Under the pieces are notes generated by a model. The model was given only the letters and a program-made list of their open reading frames with translations, was not told the origin of the DNA and did no database searches. The position numbers and the translations under genes were made by a program. Source: Bacteroidota bacterium (lineage in GTDB: Bacteria > Bacteroidota > Bacteroidia > M30B66). Taken from it: a stretch of DNA of 64,000 bases. The stretch is taken from assembly GCA_027483445.1 (NCBI GenBank), contig JAIXUS010000034.1, positions 92,495 to 156,494 on the forward strand, given 5' to 3'. The stretch's first letter is position 1. Every line of letters starts with the position of its first letter. Below are positions 18,817-31,006 of the stretch, in pieces.

Positions 18817-19689
18817 ATGACCGCTGAACAATCTTTCCAAAAGCGTCGACTGCGTTCCTCCTACTTCACCTCTGTGGTAAGCATTGCCATGGTGTTGTTT
18901 ATGCTGGGACTGATGGGTTTATTGCTCATCAATGCCCGCAAGCTTACCGATGTAACCCGCGAAGCATTTACCGTTACCCTGTTTTTTCGCGATTCGGTCG
19001 ACGACGCCCGGGTGCAGCAGTTTAGCGACTCCCTGAGACGTCTCGATTTTGTGAAATCAACCACCTTTACCACCCGTGAGCAGGCCGCCGAAAACTTCAG
19101 CAAGGAGCTCGGTGAGGATTTTGTTGATTTTCTGGGTTACAACCCGCTTCCTCCCTCGGTAGATGTGAACTTCAAGCCTGAGTTTGCCAACAGCGCCTAT
19201 TTCGCCAAAACCGAGCGCGAATGGCTGGCCAATCCCATGGTTGAGCAGGTTAGCTATCCACGCAATCTGATCAATAAGATTGTCGACAACATGCAAAAGC
19301 TCAGCTGGTTCTTTCTCGCCTTTGGAGCGGTGCTAACATTGATTGCTGTTACGCTCATCAACAATACCATTCGACTGGCGATTTATTCCAAGCGATTTCT
19401 CATAAAAACCATGCTGCTTGTAGGTGCCACGGCCGGCTTTGTAAGAGGTCCGTTTTTACGCACCGGCCTATTGCAAGGTTTTGTAGGAGGAATCATCGCC
19501 GTTCTGCTCATTGCCGGAGTGCTGCTGCTGGCCGAATCGCGCATTGAAGGTTTGCGCGAAATTCGCGACTTGAAGCTTTTAGGCCTACTTGCCGGAGGAG
19601 TTGTGGTTGGAGGTATTATTTTGTCGTGGATTTGTACTTTCTTTGCCGTTCGCAAATACCTGAATCTGAAAACCGATTCGCTTTACTAA
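18817..19689 (+). CDS. ftsX: Cell division protein FtsX (ABC permease)
   Basis: 290 aa, four TM segments; ISVSIAMVLFMLGLMGLLL-like N-terminus, VTLFFRDSVDDARVQQFSDSLRRLDFVKSTTFTTREQA. Confidence 0.9.
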   Translation: MTAEQSFQKRRLRSSYFTSVVSIAMVLFMLGLMGLLLINARKLTDVTREAFTVTLFFRDSVDDARVQQFSDSLRRLDFVKSTTFTTREQAAENFSKELGEDFVDFLGYNPLPPSVDVNFKPEFANSAYFAKTEREWLANPMVEQVSYPRNLINKIVDNMQKLSWFFLAFGAVLTLIAVTLINNTIRLAIYSKRFLIKTMLLVGATAGFVRGPFLRTGLLQGFVGGIIAVLLIAGVLLLAESRIEGLREIRDLKLLGLLAGGVVVGGIILSWICTFFAVRKYLNLKTDSLY

Positions 19690-19696
19690 TGCCATC

Positions 19697-19936
19697 ATGA
19701 GTTCGGAAAACAACAACAAAGGCTTCGTTTTTGGCCCAACCAACTTTAAAATTCTGATTGCCGGATTGGTCGTAATCCTCATCGGGTTTCTGTTAATGAC
19801 CGGTGGTGGTTCTGATGACCCGAATGTTTTCAACCCTGAAATCTTCTCCACCCAACGCATCACCGTTGCGCCGATCGTTGTACTTATCGGCTTTGCCATT
19901 GAAGTAGTAGCGATTCTCTACAAACCCCGCAAGTAA
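19697..19936 (+). CDS. DUF3098 domain-containing small membrane protein
   Basis: FGPTNFKILIAGLVVILIGFLLMTGGGSDDPNVFNPEIFSTQRITVAPIVVLIGFAIEVVAIL; position between ftsX and uppP. Confidence 0.85.
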   Translation: MSSENNNKGFVFGPTNFKILIAGLVVILIGFLLMTGGGSDDPNVFNPEIFSTQRITVAPIVVLIGFAIEVVAILYKPRK

Positions 19937-19939
19937 TCC

Positions 19940-20773
19940 ATGAGCTGGATTGAGGCTCTTCTTATTGCCATTGTTGAAGGGCTTACCGAATTTCTTCCCG
20001 TTTCTTCGACCGGCCACATGATTATTACGGAGGCCTTACTCGGCATAGAGTCGGACGAGTTCTCCAAACTTTTTACGGTGAATATCCAGTTCGGAGCCAT
20101 ACTCTCGGTGTTGGTACTCTACTGGAAGCGGTTTTTGAAAAACTTTAGCTTTTACTACAAACTTATTGTGGCCTTTATTCCGGCGGCGATTCTCGGTTTT
20201 CTGCTTGGCGACACCATCGATGCATTGCTCGAAAGCCCGCTTGTTGTTGCTGTTTCACTGCTTCTGGGAGGCATCGTTCTGCTCTATATCGACCGTTGGT
20301 TCCCCTCCAATCCGGTAACCTACGAAGATGCCCTTGACGACCCCAACCGCCACGCCGATGATGTTGAAATAACCTACCCAAAAGCCTTCATGATTGGCTT
20401 GTTTCAGTGCATCGCACTCATTCCCGGTGTATCACGCTCTGCGGCAACCATTATTGGAGGCCTTTCGCAAAAAATCTCCCGGAAAAACGCCGCCGAATTC
20501 TCCTTTTTCCTCGCTGTACCCACCATGGCTGCGGCTTCGGGCTATAAGTTGCTCAAGCTGGTGCTCGACCAAAAAACCGAGGTCATCACCAACAACCTTG
20601 GCATTCTACTCTTTGGTAACCTGGTGGCTTTTCTGGTAGCCATGGCCGCCATACGCTTTTTCATCAGCTACCTGACTAAACACGGTTTTCGCGTTTTCGG
20701 ATGGTACCGTATTGTGGTTGGAAGCCTGCTACTGTTGCTCATGGCTTTTGGCGTTGAACTTTCTGTATTATGA
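19940..20773 (+). CDS. uppP: Undecaprenyl-diphosphate phosphatase
   Basis: [49 protein letters not shown]. Confidence 0.95.
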   Translation: MSWIEALLIAIVEGLTEFLPVSSTGHMIITEALLGIESDEFSKLFTVNIQFGAILSVLVLYWKRFLKNFSFYYKLIVAFIPAAILGFLLGDTIDALLESPLVVAVSLLLGGIVLLYIDRWFPSNPVTYEDALDDPNRHADDVEITYPKAFMIGLFQCIALIPGVSRSAATIIGGLSQKISRKNAAEFSFFLAVPTMAAASGYKLLKLVLDQKTEVITNNLGILLFGNLVAFLVAMAAIRFFISYLTKHGFRVFGWYRIVVGSLLLLLMAFGVELSVL

Positions 20774-21501
20774 ATCCAGCCAATGCGCCCCTAACGCCCT
20801 TTCAGGAGGGTAAACTCCTGCTCATCGACAAGCCGCTTGGCTGGACATCCTTCGACCTTGTGAATAAAGTCCGCATCAGCATTGAAATGCACTTCGGGCT
20901 CAAAAAGCGAAGCCTGAAAGTGGGCCATGCCGGCACGCTCGACCCACTGGCCACCGGACTCATGCTGGTGTGTACCGGACGGATGACCAAGCAAATGGAC
21001 CAGTTTATTGGTTTACCCAAAGCATACACCGGAACCTTCGTATTGGGGGCCACAACGGCCTCTTTCGACTTAGAAAAGGAAGTTGAGGGCCATTTCCCAA
21101 CAGCCCATCTAACGGATGATGCCATCCGCGGAGCGGCCAAAACCTTTATAGGCCAACACGAACAGGAGCCGCCGGTATTCTCGGCCAAAAAAATCGATGG
21201 AACCCGCGCCTACGAGTTTGCCAGAGAAGGCAAGGAGGTGGAAATGCGCAAAGCCAGTATCGAGATTACGCACATGGAAATTACCCGGATTGAGCTGCCC
21301 GAGGTTGATTTTGCCGTAGCCTGCAGCAAAGGCACGTACATCCGTTCGCTGGCCCGCGATTTTGGACAAGCTCTCCAAACCGGAGCATACCTGAGTGCCT
21401 TGCGGAGAACGTCGATTGGTGATTATACTGTTGCCAATGCACTGAGCGTGAACGGTCTGAAAGAAATGCTCATACGTGAGCACCCGCGCCTTACACCATG
21501 A
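20770..21501 (+). CDS. truB: tRNA pseudouridine(55) synthase
   Basis: [19 protein letters not shown]...[24 protein letters not shown]. Confidence 0.95.
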   Translation: MNPANAPLTPFQEGKLLLIDKPLGWTSFDLVNKVRISIEMHFGLKKRSLKVGHAGTLDPLATGLMLVCTGRMTKQMDQFIGLPKAYTGTFVLGATTASFDLEKEVEGHFPTAHLTDDAIRGAAKTFIGQHEQEPPVFSAKKIDGTRAYEFAREGKEVEMRKASIEITHMEITRIELPEVDFAVACSKGTYIRSLARDFGQALQTGAYLSALRRTSIGDYTVANALSVNGLKEMLIREHPRLTP

Positions 21502-21569
21502 TTCGTTAAACGAACCCAAACCATTGCGCATTTTTTGCCAATTTGCGCACCCAAATATTGCTTCACACC

Positions 21570-22760
21570 ATGGTCAATATCGAAACCACCTCATTTGAAG
21601 GACACAAAGCATTAATCCGTGTTGATTTTAATGTTCCATTGAACGATCAATTTCAGGTTACCGACAATACCCGAATTCGGGCCGCAGTGCCAACCATTCT
21701 CAAGATTGTTGAGCAAGGAGGAAGCGTGATTTTGATGTCGCATTTAGGTCGCCCAAAAAGCGGCCCCGAAGATCAATTTTCGCTGCGCCATATTGTTTCA
21801 GAAGTGTCGACATTGCTGGGGCGTGAAGTGAAATTCGCGAACGATTGCATTGGTCCTGTGGCCGAAGAAGCCGCGGCCAATCTAAAGCCCGGCGAGGTGC
21901 TTTTGCTCGAAAATCTCCGGTTTTACAAAGAAGAAGAGAAAGGTGATGTGGCCTTTGCCGAAAAACTGTCGAAGCTCGGAAGCATTTACGTAAACGACGC
22001 CTTTGGAACGGCCCACCGTGCTCATGCATCAACGGCGGTAATTGCACAGTTTTTCCCGCAGAACAAGCTATTTGGTTATGTGATGCAGGGCGAAATTGAT
22101 GCGATCGACAAAGTGCTGAAACACCCCGTTCGTCCATTTACGGCCATTATGGGCGGTGCCAAGGTGAGCAGCAAAATTTCAATCATCGAGAATGTGTTGG
22201 GTAAAGTAAACCATCTTATTGTTGGAGGTGGGATGACCTTCACGTTTATCAAGGCTTTGGGCGGAAAAACAGGAGCTTCGCTTGTAGAACAAGAGCAACT
22301 GGAGCTAGCTCTGGAACTGCTGAAAAAAGCGGAGTCTATGGGCGTGCAGATACACCTGCCTGTGGATGCCATTATTGCCGACCGATTTGCCAACGATGCC
22401 CAAACCAAAACGGTGAACATTCGCGAGATTCCCGACGGCTGGATGGGCCTCGACATTGGACCGGAAACCGAAAAACAGTTTGATGCCATCATTCAAAGCT
22501 CCGGAACCCTGTTGTGGAACGGCCCGATGGGTGTTTTCGAAATGAGCAGTTTTGAACACGGCACACGCAGCGTGGGCGAATCTATTGCGCAGGCAACAGC
22601 TAAAGGCGCCTACTCGCTCGTTGGAGGCGGCGACTCGGTAGCGGCTGTGAACCAGTTTGGCCTGGCCGAGCAGGTGAGCTACGTTTCTACAGGCGGTGGA
22701 GCCCTCCTTGAATACATGGAAGGCATTGAGCTTCCGGGCGTTGCAGCCATTCGGAGCTAA
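21570..22760 (+). CDS. pgk: Phosphoglycerate kinase
   Basis: [52 protein letters not shown]. Confidence 0.97.
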   Translation: MVNIETTSFEGHKALIRVDFNVPLNDQFQVTDNTRIRAAVPTILKIVEQGGSVILMSHLGRPKSGPEDQFSLRHIVSEVSTLLGREVKFANDCIGPVAEEAAANLKPGEVLLLENLRFYKEEEKGDVAFAEKLSKLGSIYVNDAFGTAHRAHASTAVIAQFFPQNKLFGYVMQGEIDAIDKVLKHPVRPFTAIMGGAKVSSKISIIENVLGKVNHLIVGGGMTFTFIKALGGKTGASLVEQEQLELALELLKKAESMGVQIHLPVDAIIADRFANDAQTKTVNIREIPDGWMGLDIGPETEKQFDAIIQSSGTLLWNGPMGVFEMSSFEHGTRSVGESIAQATAKGAYSLVGGGDSVAAVNQFGLAEQVSYVSTGGGALLEYMEGIELPGVAAIRS

Positions 22761-23059
22761 ACCTTCAGGCAGAGTCAAATTCATTTCTGCCAACACAAGG
22801 CTGGCTCTTGAAGTAGAGCCCGCGTAGGGCTAAGTGATGCATGCTCACGCACTCTTTCAAACCTAATGATTGAGCATTGTATAGGCCTATGCATTAGATA
22901 AGGCCCACAAAAAATTGAGAAATACAATCCAAGCTCCGCTGATGGCCGCTCAGAGTAATCCATGCAGAGACACCCAGAATCTTCTCAAACAGGCTGAGTT
23001 GCTGAATAATCAAAATCCGAGCACAGCCTGAAGGGCATAGGCTTTTGATCGATACTCGT

Positions 23060-23947
23060 TTAGTAATTGCTGAAATTAAATAAATGTCCGCCTTTGGAAA
23101 CCATGTTGTTCACCGGATTGAGAGTCATTACAGGAATGGCCTCGGGGTTGGCAATCACATTTTGCTCGTAGGGCCCGATGATGTAATGACTGAACTCCTT
23201 CTCCTGATTGGTCATGATAATAATCAGGTCGGCCTCTTTATTTTTGGCAAAGGCAATCGTTTCTTTAGTAAAATCGCCTTTCGGTGCTTTCGACACCTCA
23301 AAGGCGCAACCGCGTTCGCGAAGGTAGTTTTCGGCATAGGCAATATTGTTGTTTACCGCGCGGGCCGCATACTCGTCAGACTCGTGGTCGGCTAAAATGT
23401 GCAGAAACGACTTGAAAACCTTGGCCAACTCAACGGCCCAAACCAGCTTTTGCTTGGTTTCGCGGGAGAAGTCGATCGGTAAAATGATGTTTTTGTAGCC
23501 ATGCGAAAGCATCGCCTTCTTCTGCACCACCACAAACGGACGATTGGCATTGGTAATTACGCGAAGGGCCTTGCTTCCCACAACGTGCTGCATGCCAATA
23601 ACGCCATGGGTTCCCATCACCACCAGAGCGGCATTTAGTTCATCGGCAATGCTGCCAATGGTGTCGAAAATATTGCCCCTCCGTGTTACAAAAGTGGTTT
23701 CAATACCCGAAGCCTGTTGGTTTTTCTCGGCAGCCTGCTTGAGTTTAGCCTGGGCCTCTTCTTCCTTTTGGTCTTTAGACTTAGCGCTTTCTAAAAGACC
23801 TGTTTCAACCACATGCAACAGGCAGATGGTTTTGTTAAACAGCTTAGCCAGTTCGCTGGCGTGCTGCATGGCAAAGCCGGCCACCTCTGTGAAATCGGTT
23901 GGAACGAGAATTAAATTAGAGTCGATGGGCTTTATGATATTCTTCAT
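23060..23947 (-). CDS. Universal stress protein (tandem Usp domains)
   Basis: LILVPTDFTEVAGFAMQHASELAKLFNKTICLLHVVETG...LVVMGTHGVIGMQHVVGSKALRVI; second Usp-like half. Confidence 0.9.
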   Translation of the reverse strand: MKNIIKPIDSNLILVPTDFTEVAGFAMQHASELAKLFNKTICLLHVVETGLLESAKSKDQKEEEAQAKLKQAAEKNQQASGIETTFVTRRGNIFDTIGSIADELNAALVVMGTHGVIGMQHVVGSKALRVITNANRPFVVVQKKAMLSHGYKNIILPIDFSRETKQKLVWAVELAKVFKSFLHILADHESDEYAARAVNNNIAYAENYLRERGCAFEVSKAPKGDFTKETIAFAKNKEADLIIIMTNQEKEFSHYIIGPYEQNVIANPEAIPVMTLNPVNNMVSKGGHLFNFSNY

Positions 23948-23954
23948 GGGTGCT

Positions 23955-24566
23955 TTAAGAATTCGGTGAGTTAAGGCTTCCAGATTCGAGCTGGTATAAA
24001 TAACCAAGCTTAACCGGCTCGCGGTACTGGCGGCAAAATTGGGTGAAATATCGGTGTTGCTTGAGAAAAGAAATTTGAATGCGGTTCCACTGCTCCAGCG
24101 AACTCAACTTTCCATTGGCCTGAAGTTCAAGAAACAACTGGTGACCGATGGGGAAAAAGTCATCACGCCCCAGGTAATCAAGATCGGCGTCGCAAAGAAT
24201 TTCACCGATTCTGCTTTGGGGCGACTGTGGTATTCGAGTAGCCATGATTGCCTTTTCGACCTCGGCCCTTTCCTCATCCGAAAGCTGCAACTGAGCAAGG
24301 TATGGGGCAGCAAAACGACAGCTATACTCCTCATGGTCTTCGGCCGAGAGCGTAAACCCGGTATCGTGGAATAAGGCAGCCAGTCGTAGCAGGTAAGTAT
24401 CTATTAGCGACAAGGATTCGATATTCCCCAGAAACTCTGCCTGCCTGAGTACATCAATTGTATGCTCCGGACTGTGGTAGAACAAAGTCGGGGGTAGCTC
24501 ATTCCTCAAGCGTTCAATTACTTGATCTCGAACGCTTTGGAAGGCGATTTCAATGTTTTCAATCAT
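23955..24566 (-). CDS. HD-domain phosphohydrolase-like protein
   Basis: YHSPEHTIDVLRQAEFLG...LRLAALFHDTGF...CDADLDYLGRDDF. Confidence 0.8.
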   Translation of the reverse strand: MIENIEIAFQSVRDQVIERLRNELPPTLFYHSPEHTIDVLRQAEFLGNIESLSLIDTYLLRLAALFHDTGFTLSAEDHEEYSCRFAAPYLAQLQLSDEERAEVEKAIMATRIPQSPQSRIGEILCDADLDYLGRDDFFPIGHQLFLELQANGKLSSLEQWNRIQISFLKQHRYFTQFCRQYREPVKLGYLYQLESGSLNSPNS

Positions 24567-24596
24567 GGCTAAAGCCTGAAATTGAGTGGGGCCATA

Positions 24597-25334
24597 TCAG
24601 GCCACAAAATAGCGAGAAATAATGAACGGCAGCATCATTCTCCACGTAGGCCAGTCATGCTTAATGTCGGCCCCCCAAATGCCCAGGTCGTGATTGATTC
24701 CTTTTCGGTGAAGCAGCGCTGAAAACCTTCGGCTGGCGTTGGGGTCTTCGTAATCGCCGCTGCCCGAGTAAATGTGAATATGCTTGCTCGACCTGATCTT
24801 GTCGAGGTACCAGTTATCTTCCAAATTGCTGAGATACTGCTCGGGTGAATTGAAATACACTTGCTCGTCGTGGTAGCCTTTGGTGTATTCCGACAAATCA
24901 TAAACCCCACTCATACTAATCACGCCCGAAAAGGCGTCGGGGTACTTCAGAAAGAGATTCATCGCGTGCAGCGCCCCAAAACTAGCCCCACAGGTGTAAA
25001 TGGGTGTTTCCTGGCTAGTGTTTTGACGGATAAATGGAACCACTTCCTGCGCCACATAATCATTAAACTGGTTGTGGCGGATGGCTTTGTGTGGTGGATA
25101 CATCTCATCGTTGAGCCAGCTTTCGCGGTTAATCGAATTGATAGAAAACACTTTACACACACCTGAATCGACGAAAGGCGCCAACGATTCGAGCAGCTGA
25201 AAACGCTCATATTCCAAATAATCGGCGGCGGCTGTTGGAATGAGCAACAACGCGAAACCATAATGGCCATAAACGGCAATGGGCATCTCCTGCTGTAGCG
25301 CTTGGCTATACCATTGCGTAGTGTACTTTTGCAT
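24597..25334 (-). CDS. Alpha/beta-hydrolase esterase (enterochelin-esterase-like)
   Basis: PIYTCGASFGALHAMNLFLKYPDAFSGVISMSGVYDLSEY; nucleophile G-A-S-F-G. Confidence 0.8.
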   Translation of the reverse strand: MQKYTTQWYSQALQQEMPIAVYGHYGFALLLIPTAAADYLEYERFQLLESLAPFVDSGVCKVFSINSINRESWLNDEMYPPHKAIRHNQFNDYVAQEVVPFIRQNTSQETPIYTCGASFGALHAMNLFLKYPDAFSGVISMSGVYDLSEYTKGYHDEQVYFNSPEQYLSNLEDNWYLDKIRSSKHIHIYSGSGDYEDPNASRRFSALLHRKGINHDLGIWGADIKHDWPTWRMMLPFIISRYFVA

Positions 25335-25411
25335 ACCGTTAATTTTTCCAATAATAAGAAAGCCTCCTGATATTTGAGTCGTGTAGGTATAAATCCCCAA
25401 AAAACAAGCGC

Positions 25412-25909
25412 ATGGAAATTTTCTTGGCCCTCGTAGCACTGCTTCTAACCCTCATTGGCATTGCCGGTTGCATTCTTCCGGGGCTTCCCGGCCCTCCAAT
25501 CAACTTTCTGGCTCTGGTGCTGGTGCATTGGAAAATTGAAGCCTTTTCCCAAACCACGCTATGGATCATGGGAATACTTGCCCTTTTAGTCATCATTCTC
25601 GACTATATAATTCCGGTTTGGAGCGCACGCTTGTTTGGCGCTACTCCAACCGGGGTTCGCTGGAGCGTGTATGGTATGCTCCTCGGTTTGCTTTTTACGC
25701 CTATCGGCATGATGGCAGGACTATTCATTGGCGCTGTTCTGGGCGACCTGAAAGAGGGTAAATCACCGATAGATGCGCTCAAAGCAGGTGTGGGCTCCTA
25801 CCTGGGAACCGTGGTGGGTATTGTGATTAAGTGCATCGTAGCACTAATCATTAGCTTTCCGGTTTGGTATGTGCTTTCGTTGAAAGCCTGGCAAGCCATC
25901 ACAGGCTGA
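25412..25909 (+). CDS. DUF456 family membrane protein
   Basis: LTLIGIAGCILPGLPGPPINFLALVLVHW...; GLLFTPIGMMAGLFIGAVLGDL. Confidence 0.8.
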   Translation: MEIFLALVALLLTLIGIAGCILPGLPGPPINFLALVLVHWKIEAFSQTTLWIMGILALLVIILDYIIPVWSARLFGATPTGVRWSVYGMLLGLLFTPIGMMAGLFIGAVLGDLKEGKSPIDALKAGVGSYLGTVVGIVIKCIVALIISFPVWYVLSLKAWQAITG

Positions 25910-25934
25910 TGCCTATGCTTGCCACCGGTTAGGC

Positions 25935-27199
25935 TTAAACCAGTTTGTTGATGGCTTCTTGCTTCAGTCGCAACTCTGGCCTTGCTTCCCTACGACTCTC
26001 GTGCAGTTGGAAAGCCCCGGTAAACAACAGCGACACGCCCGCTTCTTCGAGCTTTACTACCCACTTTTTGAGTTCGGGAAGCACAACCCAACCCCGTCGC
26101 ACAACCCGCCCCGATGGGTCGGTAAATCGTCTCCAACCGGCCAGCCGGAAATCGGCCGGAAAATCGTCATCAGCGCCAGCCAGCAACAACTCCAGCGAAA
26201 CATCATCGGCCAAGGGCGAGAGCGAAAGCACCGGTAAATGGGTATAACGATAACTGTAGTTTTCGGCCACCAGCCGCTGTACATCCTTTAAAACCGCAGA
26301 ACCGGTTGGCAGGCTTCCGGCACCTTTGCCGGAGGTAAACCAAGGACCATTGAACGGGAAATCAAACTGCAAAGCGTTGTTCTCCTGAACGATGGTTCCA
26401 AGTCCTTCGCCCACCGGAACCAGCGTAGGCAAAACCCATGATGCAAGCCCCTTTCGGGTTTGAATGCTGCGTGCAACCAAACGAATGCTTTTCCCTTCGA
26501 GCAGCGCCAACTCCCGATCGGCACGACTAAGATTACGAATCGAAAACCGCAACACCTCGTTGGGGTCATTGAGCACGCCAAATCCGTGCAGGTTGAGCAA
26601 AGTGAGCTTGTAAGCGGCATCCCATCCATCCACATCCGATGATGGATCAGCTTCGGCAAAACCAGCTTGCTGGGCCAGCTGCAGGGCTTCATTGAAGCTT
26701 AGACCATCCTGCTCAATCCGGCTCAAAATATAATTCGTGGTTCCATTTAAAATTCCACCAACCGCAACCGGTTTTTCATAGGCGAAATACCGGTCGAGCG
26801 TCTGCAACACAGGAATAGAGGCCGCCACAGCCGCTTCGTACAAAAATGGAGTGTTGGTTTGCCGGCTGAGCCGAACAAGGTCTTCTAACTTTTGAGCGAT
26901 GGCCTTCTTGCTGGCCGATACAACCGGAATTCGCTTCAATAATGCGTTTCTGATGATTTCATAACCGGCCTGCGCATCATTGGTAGCTTCTACCACCAGG
27001 TTTATCTGCGCATCTTCCCACACTGTTGCCGGGTCGTAAACCAGCAAATTCTGGGGCACCGATCGTTTCTTGGTTTTCGACTTCACCACCACATATTGTA
27101 TGGCGATATCGGGATTTTGGCTAGCCTGCAAAAGATTGTAAAATCCTTGTCCAACCACGCCCAAACCAAAAAGGGCTACTTGATATTGAGGTTTTGTGT

Positions 27200-27203
<4 letters not shown>
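25935..27203 (-). CDS. hom: Homoserine dehydrogenase
   Basis: VALFGLGVVGQGFYNLL; VGGILNGTTNYILSRI; FAEADPSSDVDGWDAAYKLTLL. Confidence 0.92.
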
Positions 27204-29567
<2,364 letters not shown>

Positions 29568-29579
29568 TTAAATGGTTAC

Positions 29580-29621
29580 AAAAAGAAAAACGCCCCTTAG
29601 ATGCTTAGATCGAAGGGGCGT
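29580..29621 (-). terminator. Intrinsic terminator of proximal attenuator (between leader ORF and metY)
   Basis: Minus strand ACGCCCCTT-CGATCTAAGCATCT-AAGGGGCGT followed by TTTTTCTTTTT. Confidence 0.85.
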
Positions 29622-29644
29622 CGGATTTACGTTGTTCAGCGTGA

Positions 29645-29752
29645 TCAACATCGGCATAGCCGGTCCCCTTGCAAGCGCACATGCTTACAGCAGCAACACA
29701 TCATGTGTTTTTGTGCAGAGGTTTTGGGGCTATGGGTGAGTTTGGTTTTCAT
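29645..29752 (-). CDS. Proximal leader peptide, 35 aa: MKTKLTHSPKTSAQKHMMCCCCKHVRLQGDRLCRC*
   Basis: Read from the minus strand; Met-Met-Cys-Cys-Cys-Cys run (ATG ATG TGT TGC TGC TGT) upstream of metY and ending 23 nt before the terminator stem. Confidence 0.75.
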   Translation of the reverse strand: MKTKLTHSPKTSAQKHMMCCCCKHVRLQGDRLCRC

Positions 29753-29754
29753 GC

Positions 29755-29784
29755 AAAAAAAAACCCGGCTTTTAGGGCCGGGCT
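29755..29784 (-). terminator. Intrinsic terminator of distal attenuator
   Basis: Minus strand AGCCCGGC-CCTAAAA-GCCGGG followed by 9 T; lies immediately upstream of the proximal leader ORF start. Confidence 0.87.
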
Positions 29785-29812
29785 GGTAGTATGTGGAGTG
29801 AGTTTTATCGGA

Positions 29813-29902
29813 TTATTGACCACAACGTTGCCCGGACGCACGAACGTGCATCATCTTGGAACAACAGCAAAGGGCAGTCTGAATCATGACGCAAAAATAC
29901 AT
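29813..29902 (-). CDS. Distal leader peptide, 29 aa: MYFCVMIQTALCCCSKMMHVRASGQRCGQ*
   Basis: Read from the minus strand; Cys-Cys-Cys and Met-Met codon runs; followed by strong terminator; shares HVRxxGxRxC-like tail with proximal leader. Confidence 0.7.
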   Translation of the reverse strand: MYFCVMIQTALCCCSKMMHVRASGQRCGQ

Positions 29903-29921
29903 GGAGAATAAGGTTCACTTT

Positions 29922-29953
29922 AACACTTAGGCATGAAAAATTCTTTATTCAAA
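29922..29953 (-). promoter_or_regulatory. Candidate promoter of metY-metX-hom leader
   Basis: Minus strand TTTG-N20-TAAGTGTT, approximating the Bacteroidetes TTTG-N19/20-TANNTTTG promoter, ~20 nt before the distal leader ATG. Confidence 0.5.
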
Positions 29954-29976
29954 TGATTTACAGTGGTTTAAATTAA

Positions 29977-30888
29977 TTACGTATGTACTAAATTGTGAAG
30001 TGCCGATTGAAGTTCCGGGTGTTTAAACAGGAAACCGGTGCTGCGCAGTTTGGCATTGGAAATTCGGCTTCCTTCGAGCACCACGGCCGACATTTCGCCT
30101 AAAACAAGCCGTAGGCCCAGCGATGGAACACCAATCGGGAAAACGGGCTTTTTGAGCACTTTTCCCAGGGTTTGCGTAAATGTGCGGTTGCTGCATTGTT
30201 CGGTTGCAGTGGCATTGTATGCGCCACTCCATGCCTCGTTAAAAAGGGCTTCGCGAAAAATGCGGGCGATATCTTCAATATGAATCCATGGAATTTGCTG
30301 CTTTCCGGAGCCTAATACTGCACCAAAACCAAACTTAAACGGTTTCATTAACTCGGGCAGTGCGCCGCCGTTGGCATCAAGTACCACGCCGGTTCTGATT
30401 TTTACAATACGGTTGGCAACAGACGAAAAGTCATCCGCAGCGGCTTCCCAGCGGCGGCAAGTTTCGCCCATAAAATCGATGGCGGCAGGCTCTTCCTCTA
30501 AATGTAACAGCGAGGTAGTTTGCGCTCCATACCAACCAACAGCCGAAGCCGACACAAGCACATTTATGCGTTGCGCCCGTTGCTTCAGTGTATTAAGCAG
30601 CAATTGTGCGGAATTAACCCGCGAGTCGAGGATTTCCTGCTTGCGTTTTTCCGTCCATGGCTTATCGGCAATGCCAGCACCAGCGAGGTGAACAATGGCG
30701 TCAATCTGATCGAGCGCCTGTTGGTCAATTTCGGCCTTTTCGGGGTTCCAGGTAAATGCTGCATCGTAGGGGTTAATGCGTTGCGCCGATCGGCTGAGCA
30801 ACACCAAAGTATGTCCGTCGGCCTTAAGCATTTTTGCCAATGCCATCCCCAACAAACCTGCACCACCGGTGATTAAGATTCTTGCCAT
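29977..30888 (-). CDS. TIGR01777-family NAD(P)-dependent epimerase (SDR39U1-like)
   Basis: MARILITGGAGLLGMALAKMLKADGHTLVLLSRS; VHLAGAGIADKPWTEKRKQEILDSRV; ASAVGWYG. Confidence 0.9.
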   Translation of the reverse strand: MARILITGGAGLLGMALAKMLKADGHTLVLLSRSAQRINPYDAAFTWNPEKAEIDQQALDQIDAIVHLAGAGIADKPWTEKRKQEILDSRVNSAQLLLNTLKQRAQRINVLVSASAVGWYGAQTTSLLHLEEEPAAIDFMGETCRRWEAAADDFSSVANRIVKIRTGVVLDANGGALPELMKPFKFGFGAVLGSGKQQIPWIHIEDIARIFREALFNEAWSGAYNATATEQCSNRTFTQTLGKVLKKPVFPIGVPSLGLRLVLGEMSAVVLEGSRISNAKLRSTGFLFKHPELQSALHNLVHT

Positions 30889-30954
30889 ATGAAAGAAAAC
30901 CCGTAAAGCTTCACAAATGTTTGCCACCTTCGGTCAAAAGGGATTCCCGGGAGC

Positions 30955-30984
30955 TTGTTTTTCTTGAAAGAGTAGCTATTTTTG
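30955..30984 (+). promoter_or_regulatory. Bacteroidetes-type promoter upstream of Crp/Fnr regulator
   Basis: TTG(30955-30957)-N19-TATTTTTG(30977-30984); matches TTTG/TTG-N19-TANNTTTG. Confidence 0.55.
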
Positions 30985-31006
30985 TGTACCTGCTACGACT
31001 AATGTG

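Noticed and set aside
22765-23055. Possible RNA gene in the pgk-usp gap
   Set aside because: No tRNA-like cloverleaf or strong conserved structure could be recognised by eye; tRNAscan/Infernal would be needed.
29669-29911. 80-aa plus-strand ORF in the attenuator region
   Set aside because: It runs antisense through both leader ORFs and the distal terminator, has no protein-like features, and the minus-strand regulatory structure explains the sequence.
29580-29953. SAM or other riboswitch upstream of metY
   Set aside because: I could not recognise a known SAM-riboswitch core. The two Cys/Met-rich leader ORFs with matched antiterminator/terminator pairs explain the region better. An Infernal/Rfam scan would decide.
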